64,000 nucleotides of DNA. It comes from Mesostigma viride (lineage: Eukaryota; Streptophyta; Mesostigmatophyceae; Mesostigmatales; Mesostigmataceae). The translations under genes were made by a program, and so were the position numbers. The first letter of the stretch is position 1; every line of letters starts with the position of its first letter. The stretch spans positions 8,859,193-8,923,192 of the forward strand of contig RPFO01000154.1 of NCBI GenBank assembly GCA_009746045.1, read 5' to 3'. The notes under the pieces were generated by a model. The model was not told the DNA's origin, made no database searches, and was given only the letters and a program-made list of their open reading frames with translations. Of the stretch, positions 11,558-24,100 are shown piece by piece.

Positions 11558-12745
11558 ATTAATTAATTAATAGACACGTGACTGCGTCACGGGAGCATAA
11601 GTCCTCGGTGGGAGGGGAACATGGAATGGAATGGATGGTGTAAGCTATCTAGGTCCTAGTTAAAGGGGGGTGGGCACCGCGGCCCGAAGCGCTATGAATG
11701 CCATACTTTGTCACTGACACGCGGATCGAGCCCCCACAGGCTTGGGGGTGGTCTCCTTCATCACTACTTGCCATCTATCCTTGCGCACCATCTGCCTCCA
11801 TATATATTACAGACAAACCAGGAGGCTGCCCGGGTGTGAGCCCGTCACGTCTAGGGTAGCACATGCATGTCCATGCCGAGTCTATCACGAAACGTCCACG
11901 GGTGGCGGCCCTGCCGCGCGCGCGGCCGGGGGCACGCCAGGTGAGGACATATCGCCCAGGCGGGGCGGGCTTGGTGCCAGCTAGTCTATCGAATGTATCT
12001 ACCTGATCTGTGCGGGCCAGGTGCCCGGCTAGGCCCAGGCGCCTGTGCCTAATAACGTGGGAAACATAGGGCAAATCAGCGTACAAATCCTCATTACTAA
12101 TGTGCAAACCAAAGGGGATGTCAAGGGCCTTGCGCAGCATCTTGGTGACGGCGCCGTCGAGTCGTTGCTCCAGCTCGACACTGCATCAGTGTCCACGTCC
12201 CGGCGCCGTAGGTCAGGATCGTCAGAATGACGACCTTGAAGAGGTCACGCTTGACGATCCGGGGTAGGGCGGGGTTGCTCCACCAGTGGCGGTGGTCATG
12301 GAGGTGCGCCCACGCCATGCCGATCCGTGTCGTCATGTCGTCCTTGCAGTCGGGAAGCCAACTGCCGAGCAGCTTGAAGCGGCCTGAAGGAGGGTAGTTG
12401 ACCTCGGCATCGTCTAAGAGGCGGAGTGTGGGTGGGGGCCCTGCCATGCCGAGGGCCAGGGCCTCCGTTTTGGGGCTGATTTCTAGACCAACCGCCCGAG
12501 CCTCGAGCGCCATGCAGGCAGTCCAGCCAAAGTTGGGCAGACTCCGGCTTCTCGATGAGCGTGATGTCGTCGGCATAAATGAGGTCAGCTAGTAAATTCT
12601 GCTTGTTAGTCGGCCCCCCTTCCCCAAGCTCGTTCGTGATCGCTAGGCCAGGGGCACGGCCTGCAATGCTAGCAAATCGAGCACGTGCCTGCATGGCGCA
12701 TAGCATAATCCACTACAATAATAAACAGGTACGGCCTGGCGCATA
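11558..12745 (-). pseudogene. LINE family A, 5'-truncated copy with 3' tail
   Basis: On the minus strand the reverse transcriptase starts near the YLFI block (about 12730) and keeps LIYADDITLIEKPES (about 12560-12600), SPKTEALALGMAG, LLGSWLP, ILTYGA, then IRHRRLGLAGHLARTDQV (about 12010-12060). The last is the usual conserved C-terminal region of endonuclease/RT-type LINEs. Small frameshifts interrupt it. The 3' UTR ends near 11572 in a hairpin sequence (CACGTGAC-TGC-GTCACGg) and an (ATTA)n tail at 11559-11572. Dead copy; the tail is the informative part. Confidence 0.82.
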
Positions 12746-12758
12746 CGATAATCAAACA

Positions 12759-13240
12759 CGTGCTGCCGTTGGGGAGTCACGGAGCACCGAAGTGCTTGTA
12801 ATCCCTGTCTGTGTGTGCACTACAGGAGAAAGGGCAGAGACCCCCAGTCTCCTTCATGCCAAAGGCATGCCACAGCTGCATTCGGGCGCGCTAGCTAAAG
12901 GACAGGCTAACTACAGGAGAAAGGGCAGAGACCCCCAGTCTCTTTCATGCCAAAGGCATGCCACAGCTGCATTCGGGCGCGCTAGCTAAAGGACAGGCTA
13001 ACGATCCGGCAAACTGTGGGTGCAATAAGACCCATGTAAGCGTGGCATAACAAGTATAGCGTGGGCAAGTAATCTGAACATAGCCAGGGCATAGCATGGC
13101 TGTACTAGGACTAGGATAAGGCTATGGCTGGTTGTGTACCGTGCGTTGGCGGCACGTGACTAGGTATGTTCAATGGCTCAGCTAGGCAAACATTCTAGGC
13201 ATAGCTGCCGTAGCGGCAGTGACTCCAATGGTTACAAGCT
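12759..13240 (-). mobile_element. Non-autonomous retroelement-like repeat S2, copy 1
   Basis: The minus strand of this segment matches the plus strand of 39340-39725 in the same block order: GCAAACATTCTAGGCAT, GTGACTAGGTATG, GGCTATGGCTGGTTGTGTAC, GGCATGCCACAGCTGCA, AAAGGGCAGAGACCCCC. In both copies the 3' end is a stem-loop with outer arms CGTG/CACG. A 91-bp piece is tandemly duplicated here (12821-12911 and 12912-13002). Confidence 0.65.
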
Positions 13241-13329
13241 AGGGCTATTGCTATTCTAGCCCGCTGGGGGCGTCCACATCTTGTGGTTGATCATCAGGTC
13301 CCCGCCAGCTGATAACTTAGCATTATTTA

Positions 13330-14060
13330 GCCACGTACATGCATGTGTGCCTATGATGAGCCCCACACCAGATGATGCCTAGCATTATTTAGTCATGCTG
13401 TGCCCATGCAGAGAGTTGCTCTCTGCGCTGAGATGCCATGCTCCCTAGCCATTGCTTAGCCATAATAATAATCTTCCACCCCATGCCAGCAGGCCTTTTA
13501 GGTATGATACATCATGGTGGTGCAGCAGGTGCACTTTGTGCACCCGGCCAGAGTAGGTGGCGGTTTACATCCCCCTTGTAGGTTGTGCCTCAGAATGTTT
13601 CAGAAACCAATTATGCCCCTTCTCAGGGCTATGTGTTACATAAACTCCTAACGGAGTTATGTTCTTAATTAATAAGTTACTTAATCAGCCCCTCAGGCTC
13701 CTGGAGAGGCCTTCATTTATATTCTCCCAAACCGGCGCCTCAAAAAATGCTCCAACAAGCCTATCTGTGGGCTCTTGAACATGGGGTTTACTAGCTTACT
13801 GCATCCGCTATGAGTCGATCAGCCATGCTTTGCCCATGCAGAGAGCCACACTCTGCTGAGACGCCATCATGCTCTAGCCATGATTGCTTAGCCATGATCA
13901 CCTTCACCCCATTTTCGCAACTTTGCAGAGCTGCATGCTGGAATGCATGGTGGTGCAGGTGCACCTCAGTTGTGCACCCCGAGTAGGTGGCAATTTACAC
14001 TGACCAAGCACCTGCAGGTTGTCGCCTCTAGAATGTATCAAGGAACGTGCGTGTTTGCAA
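13330..14060. repeat. Degenerate segmental duplication of ~330 bp
   Basis: 13385-13665 and 13800-14050 share blocks in the same order: CCCATGCAGAGAG, GAGA.GCCAT, ATTGCTTAGCCAT, GTGGTGCAG, GTGCACCC, GAGTAGGTGGC..TTTACA, AGGTTGT.GCCTC. Copy 1 also carries a hairpin of the CAAC-loop class at 13639-13662. No coding potential. Confidence 0.6.
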
Positions 14061-14090
14061 CTTGCCCATTGAAACTCTACGGGGGAGCCA

Positions 14091-14289
14091 ATTTTCGGAA
14101 GAACCTCACCCTTATGCTTGCAAATTAGGGACAAATTCGGTGGATGTATGTATGTGTGTATGTATGTATGGATGGATGGATTCAATGGAATGACGGATTT
14201 TATCCCCTATTCCTATGTCTTTTCTCACGGGTACGGTCTTATAAGCTTCGCCAATTCTGGCGAACCTAACGGTTCTTCCGAAAATTTGC
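14091..14289. mobile_element. Small MITE-like element with inverted termini
   Basis: Left terminus AATTTTCGGAAGAACC (about 14094-14109) is the reverse complement of right terminus GGTTCTTCCGAAAATT (about 14270-14285). The interior is short and contains a (GTAT)n/(GGAT)n run at 14144-14180. No clear target duplication. Confidence 0.55.
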
Positions 14290-14489
14290 TCCGCCTGATT
14301 CAAAACCATACGCCCCTTCTCAGGGATATGCGTTACATATCCTCCCCACGGAGGTTAAAATGTTCTTTGTTGAGCTTCGCTCATTCTATATATGATTCGT
14401 GGACGGGCTTAAAGGGGACCGACCTGCCGTAGGTGACGTAAGACTAGCGCTTGTCACCAGGACTAGTGCTTGTCACTAGCTGGCTTGTC

Positions 14490-14536
14490 CGTGACTCCCC
14501 AACGGGAGCACGAGTCTAATTAATTAATTAATTAGT
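14490..14536. repeat. Terminal hairpin of the CAAC class with (AATT)n tail
   Basis: Outer arms CGTG and CACG, inner arms CTCCC and GGGAG, loop CAAC, at 14490-14512, then four or more AATT units. Taken as the 3' end of a decayed LINE/SINE inserted on the plus strand. The same hairpin on the opposite strand is at 14966-14989 and 15393-15415. Confidence 0.6.
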
Positions 14537-14654
14537 CACGATGGCACTGCACCTGCTGGCCCAATTTTTGTGCCGAGGCTGAGTGTGGTTCCGGAGTGCA
14601 GGCATAGGGAGCCTGCGCTGGTTGTCTCCTTGATAGGGAGCTTCTAACGTACGT

Positions 14655-14790
14655 CACTAGACCTTGTACACACCTGCGCCAGCCGCCAGGCGTGGCACAA
14701 ATGTGATGGGCATTCAGTACACCTTGTACGTACCTGCGCCAGCAGCCCGGCAGGCCTGCGTGGCGCAATGTGAATGATAGACTGTCAGTA
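14655..14790. repeat. ~68-bp tandem duplication
   Basis: Two units sharing ACCTTGTAC, ACCTGCGCCAGC, GGCGTGGC and CAATGTGAT/GAATGA. An A/T-rich low-complexity stretch follows (about 14850-14960). Confidence 0.6.
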
Positions 14791-15148
14791 CTGAGAGTGG
14801 TGTAGGGGACGTAGGGAGGCCTCTTTTCAATGGACCAAAAACAAGAAATGTATTAATTATAATTATTAATACATATATAATTAAGAAATTAATCAATTTT
14901 CATAATTAATAAAAACAAACAATTTTTTTTATTTTGTTTAATAAAAACAAACAATTCATTAAACTCGTGCTCCCCGGTTGGGGAGTCACCCACCCATGGA
15001 TTGATGGGTGGGTGCACGCAATCCTACCTGTCTATTCTATCTTAAGTGAGACATCTAGTTACAGGCATAGTTGTCTCTGACACTTCACAAACAATCCTAC
15101 TGGTCTAATCTAGATTGTGCCAGACCCTAAAATTAAATGCATGTTACA

Positions 15149-15291
15149 GCCGCGAAATCATGCCAAAGGTCCTATGTTTGATTCCTTGCTGGTAGCTTCT
15201 AGGCTTTCTTACTTTCTGTGTTCCGCGGAATCTCATATCAGTTTGGGCAGGTAGCGTTTTTAGGTTTGTTGCTTTCTGACGACAATGTTTC
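15149..15291. repeat. SINE-like repeat S1, copy 2
   Basis: Same ~140-bp unit as 11388-11526, with small indels. It contains GTTTGATTC at the B-box position. Confidence 0.5.
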
Positions 15292-15567
15292 CAGCGCTTG
15301 TAAAGTGTAAACACACGGCTTCCCCACTGGCCGGGGGGGGGTCATTCATCCTCTATAACCTGAGCCCACTTAATTAATTCATTAGTTAGTCTCGTGCCCC
15401 CGTTGGGGGACCACGGAGCCCTGAATTCCGGCCCCAATTTAAGATATCCCGATTTCTGGCCTGCGCTGTTTGTCGGCCGTAGTGGACGTCTCCCCAAGAC
15501 ACCTGAGCCCAAGTTTGGACTTGTCCATCATCATTTTCCAAACCACGGAAAGGCATAGGCATACCAT

Positions 15568-18131
15568 ACTAATCAATTAATTTAAACTCGTGCTCAGTCA
15601 CGGAGCATTAACCCCAATGGATGGATGGTTAAGTACACGCAATCCTACTGGTCTAAGCTATCAACAGGCTATCTACAAAACAATCCTATTCCATATCTAT
15701 GGTGCTCGCGACCCTAGGGGTCGTGGCTAGCATGCCTCCCTCGTTTGCAAGCATGCTCCTTCCCGGCACTGCAGGGGGCTTGTTGTCCTCTATGACCAGC
15801 TGGGCCCACTTGGCCCCTTGTCCATCATCTTTTTCCAAATTACGGAGCTCATAGGCCCCCCATGTCCTCTAGACCTCTACTAGCTGTTCTTTGAAGGTGC
15901 GGGCCTTGCGGCGTCTAACCTGGCTGGGCCCAGCTCACGTGAGAAGGTGCCGGCCGGCTCGGCTGGGCCGGCGGGGCGCAGCCCTGCAGAGGGGTCACGG
16001 GAGGTGTCTACCTGGTTGGTGCGAGCTAAGCGCGGCCTACAACCAGCAGGCGCCGCTGCTTGATGGTGCGGGTGATACATAAGTGGCATGCCGAGATACA
16101 AGTCCTCCTTGCCGACATGAGCAGCGTATCCTACACGAAAAATTGACCGCAGCATGTTGGTACGTGACCGCGCCGCCTAGCTTGTTGGCAAGGTCGGCAG
16201 TCAGAGTCCACGTCTCTGCCCCGTACGTACTAGTAAGAACAGGGAGGACCAGGACCTTAAACAGGTCCTGTTTCTCTAGCTTGCCCAGGGGCTTGCGCCA
16301 CAGGGCCCGGTATCGGCGTAAAGCGTGCCAGGCGAGGGAGATACGGTGGTCCACATCGGCCTCGCAGCTGGGGAGTAAAGCTACCCAGCAAGGCAGCAAC
16401 TTGACGCGGTCCCGATACAGGACTCGAAAGCCATCCGGCAAGGAGAAGGTCGGGCGGTGGCTGAGTGAGCCCAATCGCCAGAGCCTCAGTCTTCTTGCTG
16501 ACCTCAAGCCCCGCCACACCGGCCTCGATTGCCAGGCAGTCAAGCCACGTCTGCACGTGCTCAGTGCCCTCGAAGAGGGTGGTGTCGTCTGCATAGATGA
16601 TGTCCGCCAGCCGAATCTCCGTGTCCGCCCCGCCATGCCAGAAATCGTTGCGGACCTGCACCCCTGGTTCCCTACCCATGCACAATGCGAGCAAACCGCT
16701 TGCGCGCCTGAATCATTACATATTCGACCACAATAATGAACAGGTAGGGCGAGAGCACGCAGCCCTGCCACACACCCTTCTGTAAAGGGCATGGTGGCGT
16801 GGTCCCGTAGGAAGTGCGCACTGAAGTGGTGAACCCTTCATACAGGTTGCGCGGGTGACAGCAATAAGGGGGAGGGGGATCCGGAACAGAGCGAGGATGT
16901 CCCACAGCCCGCAGGCTAGAAAACCAAATCGAAGGCTTTGATGAAGTCCACCAGCACAAGGTGCAGAGGGGACAGTCTCACCAGGCTGAAGGCGGTGCAG
17001 TTCTTCCACAAGGCGGCGAGTAGCGAAGAGCGCTAGCGCTTGTACTGTGTTGCGGCCTGGACGGAAGCCGTGCTGAGTCTCGCTGAGGTGGCCGTCCAGG
17101 GCCGTGCGCAGACGGTTCAGGATGAGCCGCATGAGAAGCTTGAGGGGGGCACTTTGGATGCACACACCTCTATTGCTGCCGGGGTTAGCGGGTGACCCCT
17201 TGTTCTTGTACAGCATCGTGCGAAAACTGTGTTGCCAGGCCGCTGGGGGCGGTTGCGATGACAGCAGAATGCGGTTGCAGATATCCCGGAAGAGCAGCAT
17301 GACACCAGTGTCCTCAAACTTGGCGGCGAGTTTCACGACCGCGGCCGGAATCTCGTCTGAGCCTGTGGCTGCATCGTAACGCAGGCGCTGGACCGCCTCC
17401 GTGACATCGCGGGAGGTGAAAGGAGGCATGTCTGACGGGTCGCCGAGCGGGCCGGTAAGCGGGGGGACTAGGTAGTCCGCCGCTGACCTGGGCGGGGCCG
17501 GGGGCCCGGCTGGGCTGGCCTGCCAGGGCGGCCTGGCGGGCGGCGGCGGCTGGTAGCAGGAGCGGGGGCGGCGCAGCTGTCCCCAAGACCTCGGCAGTGG
17601 TCACGGCCCAGGTGCGGAGCCGCCTGGCCTGTGCCCCGGGAACATCGTGGCGATGGGGTCGGCCGAGGCCGTCCGGGTGTCCGAGGCGCTTGTACCAGAA
17701 CCAGGCCCCCTTGCCGTCATTCTTCTGCTGGCAGGTGCGCAGGTCCTTGACCATCTGCTGACTGTCGGCCTTCTCAGGTTGCTCTTAGGCGACCCACAGA
17801 GCCGCTTGCAGCCGAGGCTTGGCGGTCGGGTCCCGGCTGTTGCGGCGGAGCATCTGCCTGGCGGCGACCACTGTTGGTGCTTGGCGGTGGACAGCAAGCT
17901 GTCGGCGCGGAGGCAAGGAGGGGAGGGTGCGGGCAGCCAGGCGGTACTTGGCAGCGATACCGCGGAGGATCATTGAAAAGTCACCCGGGGGCGGAATGGC
18001 GTGTAACTGCTGTCGACTGCCCCTGGCGTTGAAGACTGCCAGGAATTCGTCCCGGTGCGTCATAGCGGCCTGCTCCGCTGCTGACATTTTGTCGGCATCC
18101 TTCAGTACCCTCCTGAGCACCTTGAGATCGG
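15568..18131 (-). pseudogene. LINE family B, longest copy (linker, reverse transcriptase, 3' UTR)
   Basis: From 18131 leftward on the minus strand come a linker region with a GKGAWFWYKRLG block (about 17690), then reverse transcriptase: AATGSDEIPAAVVK (about 17370), SFRTMLYKNKGSP (about 17215), QHGFRPGRNTVQAL (about 17050), GVWQGCVLSPYLF (about 16765), IIYADDTTLFE (about 16590), SKKTEALAIG and a C-terminal TYGAETWTL block (about 16220). At least three frameshifts separate these, and no endonuclease domain is visible. The 3' UTR motif TGATGGACAAG recurs near 15820 and 15520, as if further 3' ends were stacked. The tail near 15605-15568 has CGTGACT..AGCACG followed by A/T repeats. Distinct from family A by its YADDTTLFE box. 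Confidence 0.82.
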
Positions 18132-18495
18132 CATACCATATGTTTCCCACATTCTTAGGCACAGGCGCCTGGGCCTAGCCGGGCACCTGGCCCGCACAGA
18201 TCAGGCACGTAGATACATCAGATAGACTAGCTGGCACCATGCCCGCACAGCCCGGGCGTTTTGTCCTCACGTGGCATGCCCCAGCCGGCCGGCCCGCCCT
18301 CCGTGTACTTTCCGCGATAGGCTAAGCATGGACAAGTGCTACCCTGGACGGGTCGACTCACACCCGGGGAACCCCCTGGTTTGTCTGTAATCATACATAG
18401 CTACATCCATTGACCCCATCCCATATTCATTTCCCTGAGGACTCATGCTCACGTGACGCAGTTAAGTGTAAATTCATTCATTAATCCATCATCCT
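18132..18495 (+). pseudogene. LINE family A, 3'-end fragment
   Basis: Begins at the TATGTTTCCCACATT block (conserved C-terminal HRRLGLAGHLARTDQ) and continues through the family A 3' UTR (CCTGGTTTGTCTGTAAT, CCATCCCATATTC, CTGAGGACTCATGCTC) to CACGTGACGCAGT, where the hairpin's second arm has decayed. It abuts the family B copy head to head at about 18131. Confidence 0.75.
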
Positions 18496-20300
18496 GAACG
18501 ACTCGGAAAACACGGAGAATTTAACAGCCGGAACATGTGAAACAGTCGACATGCAAATTAACTAATTAGTTAATGGCCACAGGATTCTCAAGAATTCTGG
18601 CATTTGCTGGTTGTCTGCTTAATATGCAAAAGCTTCAAGGCTACACATTCTAACCATCATACTCTTTTCTTATACTGAATTATTTACACAACCCACCCTG
18701 CTGCAGGTAGAAATTCCCCAAACAGGACTCCTGACATCTCAGAACATGATTACACTTCACAAGTTCACACTTGCACCCCGAACAGCAGGCACTCCCCACC
18801 AGCCTCTGCAGACCCTCAACATGGCTTTTGACAGAGCAATGCACTCTGGTCAATCGCTGCCACGTATTAATTAATTAATTAACTAAACTTGTGCTACCGT
18901 TGGGGAAATCGCTGCCACGCATTAGGTGGCCTCAGGTGACCCTGGCCCACTCCAGTGGCATCTAACCCATCCAACCACTGCATGTCTTTGTCCGCCCATT
19001 CCAACACACGCGCGTGTCGGTCATCCGCAACCGCAACGCTCAGCTCCGCTGTGGGCTGGGCCTTCCCATGCCGCCCCATGCCTGGGGATGCGTGAGCTTC
19101 CATTTTGCCCAGAGTCCATACACTGGAAATCCGGCACTGGACACACCGCACGGGGCAGGCAGGTCGCAGGTGCCTCGCCACGACAACACAAGCAAGTCCA
19201 GCATGGTTGTCACCCAGTCCCCAGCTAGGTGCGGACGCCACCTGGCAGGATGCTGTCACCATGCAGCAATCATGCACCACCACACAGCCACGATCGTGCT
19301 TCAGCGGCACTGCTGTGGGATGTGGCACCGCTGCGTAGCCTGCGGTGGCCGCACTTGCACACGCGAGGGGGCTTGGGTCCGTCTGCACTCGTGGTATGGT
19401 CCTGGTCCTGCGGTCCTCGGAATCCAGCGGAGGAAACCAACGTCCAACATTGAGACCGCACTGTCCCCCTGCCCCCTTCCCTCGGCGCATTCCCCCATCA
19501 GCATACCCGCGATCCCACCGCTGCAGACAAGTCCTTCTCTCCAAGGCTGGTGCGATGCGACCTGCCCAGACAACACACGGACCTATGCCCTGCAGGCCCT
19601 GGTACACATGCAGGTGGCACACATGGGCTGCAGGCCCTGGCACCGTGCCCCCCACGGGGCCAGTCATGCTGTGTGTTGATGGGGGCGAACCGCCAGAGCA
19701 TGTCAGATGCGTTGATGAGGCCTGCAGGGCCATGGGGCTCCACAGCCCATCGATACAGGGTGCCGTGCCCACAGCGACAATGACCACGTTCGTGGCGGGT
19801 CCAGATTGTGGGACAGACAATGGACCAGGAGGACTCAGCCACCGCTTCTGCCCCCCAGCTCGCCCACATGACCAGAAACGTGGTGGGAGCAGAACCGAGC
19901 GAACAAAGCCAGCAAACCGAGAGAACCAAACAAGCGAGCCGAGCGAGCAAAGCCAGCGCCTCTGTGCCCGTTGGAGCAGGTAGGAGGTAGCGGGATGCAA
20001 CCAACCGAGACCACCCAAGTTCCACCAACTCATGGAGATGTTTTGGCTCACTATCCACGCGGACTTCATGGCAAGAGGGTCGTTGATCGGGCGGCCATGC
20101 TTACACCCCGCAAGATGCGCCACCACCCCCTTGACATGGAAGGGCACCTCCCCTGGTTTGTGGCGCCTTCTTGTCCTATCTCAAGCAACACCTCACGCGA
20201 GCAACCAGCACCGCCCCGTAGCCATGCCCAGGCACTGGTCTGGCCGCCGTGCCCCAGACAACCAATCACAAGGATGCAGGCAGGGTGTGGCTGGGGCACG
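18496..20300. other. GC-rich spacer, no supported gene
   Basis: After an A/T-rich part with (TTAA)n at 18866-18884 and a decayed CAAC-class hairpin near 18889, the sequence is GC-rich. Long open frames occur on both strands (the longest spans 20147-18894, minus) but overlap one another and show no domain, splice or codon signature. Confidence 0.4.
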
Positions 20301-20305
20301 AGTCA

Positions 20306-20755
20306 CCCTCCTCAACCGGGTTACGGACGCTAGAGCACTCCTGAACCATGTTAAAGACACTTCAGCAGCACGATCGCCCTCCTCAACCGGGTTACGGACG
20401 CTAGAGCACTCCTGGACCATGTTAAAGACACTTCAGCAGCACGATCGCCCTCCTCAACCGGGTTACGGACGCTAGAGCACTCCTGGACCATGTTAAAGAC
20501 ACTTCAGCAGCACGATCGCCCTCCTCAACCGGGTTACGGACGCTAGAGCACTCCTGGACCATGTTAAAGACACTTCAGCAGCACGATCGCCCTCCTCAAC
20601 CGGGTTACGGACGCTAGAGCACTCCTGGACCATGCTAAAGACACTTCAGCAGCACGATCGCCCTCCTCAACCGGGTTACGGACGCTAGAGCACTCCTGGA
20701 CCATGTTAAAGACACTTCAGCAGCACGATCGCCCTTCTCAACTGGGTTACGGGCA
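20306..20755. repeat. 71-bp tandem satellite
   Basis: Six near-identical units plus a partial one. CCTCAACCGGGTTACGGACG recurs every 71 bp (20310, 20381, 20452, 20523, 20594, 20665). The period is not a multiple of three, so it is not a coding repeat. It lies downstream of the EamA gene. Confidence 0.95.
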
Positions 20756-21165
20756 TGATAGCCAACCTTGACCGTGGGTATGACCACCACCAATTGCTGC
20801 CATAACCGCCTTGCGCCAGAAAGAATGAAGGGAGACAAGAAAAATGGGAGGGCAAGCTTGGTGCTTGCCAGGCTTTGCCCTTGGCACGCAACCACCTGAT
20901 GCACCCTGGCCGCACCTCGCACTTGACCCTACGCCAGCAACCCTGGCTGCACCTTGCATTGTACTCTGCGTCCACGGCCCTACCCACAGCACTCCTTGCT
21001 GGCGCCGCCCTTCCCTTCACGGCAGGTCCTTGCCTTGCCTTCTTGCTGGTGGCATCCTCCTTGTCCCCGCTGCCACCCCACCGCTGCGCAAGGCAAGCGT
21101 GACAGCAAGGGGGGTGCATCCCGCGGCCCTATCCCTTCTCGTCACCGCTGCCCTCCGCTTGTCTT

Positions 21166-24100
21166 CTAGTCCTTGTCCTTGCCGGCCGCCGGCTTGAGGT
21201 TGACGAGGTAGATGGCCACCAGCGTGACGGCGGCGCCTGCGAGCTGCTCCGCGTCCAGCGTCTCGTGCAGCAGCAGGAAGCTGGGGGCAGAAAGGGCAAG
21301 GGAAAGGGTGGGCGGGAGGGCAAGAGGGAGGGAAAGGGAAAGGGCGGGTGGGAGGGCAAGAGGGAGGGCAAGAGAAAGGGCAAGAGAAGGGGTAAGAGGA
21401 AGGGCGGAAGGGAGGGCAGGAGGAGGGGCAGGAGGAAGCACAAGGGCACAGGGATAGGTGGTGCGAGAACACCAGATGGGTACCGCAATCCAAGATTTGT
21501 GCAGCAAAACTTGGTGGCAGCTCAGATGCAAGCATGGCCAGGCACACGGGCATGGGCGATGGGCATGTCCAGTGAAGGAGGATAACGGGGTGATGTAGGA
21601 AAACACGACTAGCCCAACACCCAAGGTGTTGCGAACCAGCAGGAAGCGTTATGACGATGGTGAGGTAAGCAAGGAGCAAAGGCAAGCGCGAGCGCAGGCA
21701 GGGCTCTCACCCTAAAGGTGAGCGAGGGACGGTGATAGTTTTGGCTCTGTTGCCAGAAAAGCGTGATCAGTTCACCGCGGGACCGTCCCACGATCGTACA
21801 CATGATTAGGACAGGACCAGGTGCTCACCCGAACAACGCCGCGAACATGGGCGTGAGGAAGGTGAGCGAGGAGAGGCGCGTGAGGTTGCCCCGGTTGGCG
21901 TTGTAGAAGAAGACGCCGTAGGACAGCGCGGAGCCAAACAGGGAGCTGTAGGCGAGGGATGCCAGGTTTAGGGACGACAGCTCCACGCCACCACCCAGAT
22001 GGCCGCTGGCGTCGGGGGAGAAGAGGGGCTCGCCTTGCAGCGCTGCGAGCGTGACAAGTGGCAGCGCGCCCAGGATCATGTGCTGGCAGAGGGGGGGGGG
22101 GGGGGGGAAGGGGTTGTAATGTGAAGTTGGTGCAAGGTTGGTGCAAGGTTAGTCCGAAGTTAGTTTTAAGTAGTTCAAGGTCCGAACATGGTTGGTACGC
22201 GATAGGCACAAGGTTGGCACAACAATGGAAAAAGGATGATGCAGGGGCGGCACAAGGAGAGAGGAAGGAAACCTCAGCAGCACGACCGAGCAGAGGATCG
22301 AGCGGAACTGCACGTAGCGGGGTGAAAGTGTGGGGAACAAGGGGACGGGAGGGGAGGGGGGGGGAGGGGAGGGGCAGACGCAGGGTCTTGGCCGGGTGTT
22401 AACGCACGACAAGCAACGCCCCTGAGCTTGTGCAGGCATGCACGTGCGTGGAGTCCATGGCGGGCCAGGCAGAAGGCGGGCCATGGACTCCACAAATGCG
22501 CATGCCTGCCACCAATGTCCCGGATAAGTTGTCATGGGCGCGGCCAAACATTGGGCCCTACACATAGCGAAGCATTCCCACAGCATGCACACAGCACACA
22601 CAGGCGGCGCGCCCCCATCCTCCCGCAGCACACACAGGTGGAAGGGACCCATTCTCCGACACAGCACACATAGGCGGCACGTACCCATCCGGTGGCCATC
22701 ACGGGGTCGGTGTACTTGCACACCCAGCGCACCATCACGGTGCCCGCCGCCATGCTCTGCGCGGCCAGGAACATCCACCACTCGCCGCTGTGCCACAGGT
22801 CAAACCCGCTGCTGCTGGCATCCGCCACAACACCGCCGTCCGCCACCACTGACGTCAGCGCGCCCAGGACATTGCCGTCACTTGCCGCACCGCTCATGGA
22901 CTGGCCCGCAGTGATGGCCTGGCTGGTCAGCGCAAGGCCTTGGACCTGGCTGGAGAGGGCCAAGTCCTGTGCCGGTCCACTCAGGGCCAACTCCTGTGCA
23001 TGGGGCAGCAGGGTGTCCACCGGCACCTCAAGGATTGTGAGGCCTACCACGCCCAGCAGCAGGCCAAGGACGTTGACGGGTGTCAGCTTCTCGTTGAAGA
23101 GGAGGGAGGCCAGGATGGCGACCGTGATGGGCTGCGAGTCGATGATGACAGAGCCCAGGCCGGCAGATGTGCTGGTGAGGCCTTGAGAGAGGAAGCCCTG
23201 AGGGGGGGGGGAGGGGGGGAAGGGCAAGAGGTGTGGGGGGGGTGGAAGGGATGAGTGGGCAGGGTATGGGCGGGAGAGGAAAAGGCAGGGGAGGGGGAGG
23301 GGGAAGGGGCAGTGGAACGGGCACAGGAAAGGGGGGGGGCGAAGGCAAGAAAGGACATGGCGGAGAGAGGGCGGAGGGCGGAGAGGAGGAACTGATGATG
23401 ACAGGTCAGGGGAAGAAAGGGGCAGGGGAAAGTAAGAAAAGCATGTGTGCAGCCCTCAAGGAGAGCGGCATGAATTGGAAGGAGGGAACATGTGTATATT
23501 ATTATTACATCGTTTCCTGAGTTCTCCCAATCAACGCCACCGCCCCCCGTACTAAAATCACCCCCTTCCCCTGAGGCGACTAGAACTGACAAACTCTACC
23601 CAATCTGGGTGGGCGATCACACGTGCCCGCGTGGGGCCTAGGACAGGCAGGCACAGGCAACGGTTTCGGGAGACGCCATCCACATGCCCATCAAGGACAC
23701 ATGCCCGTGTCGAACCCACACCCGTAACCGAACAAGCACGAGGGCATGACCCCGGTCTTCACGCCTGCTGAACACCTGCTAAACACGTGCTAAACACCAT
23801 CATAAACGCCGCCAAAGCACCTGCTTGCGGAAAAGGTGAGTCGCAGCAGCATAGAAGTACAGTGACCACAAAACTGCAGTGACCAGGGCATCCTTGGAAA
23901 GCAGCAATGAAGGTTGTACAAACCCCGCCAGGGTGGGACTAGGCTTCATGGAGGCGCGGTTTCCTCTCAAGGGGTCCATCGTTGTTACTTCATGATCCTC
24001 CTTACTTTCTACTGTGGTACATCGTTGTTACGTCGTTGTTACGTCATAGTCCTTCTTCCTTTCTATCGCAGTGCTTCTTCCATGGTGGTAATTCCTCTGT

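Noticed and set aside
18894-20147. 417-codon minus-strand open frame as a gene
   Set aside because: GC-rich region with equally long frames on the other strand. The translation has no domain, and no splice or promoter evidence supports it.
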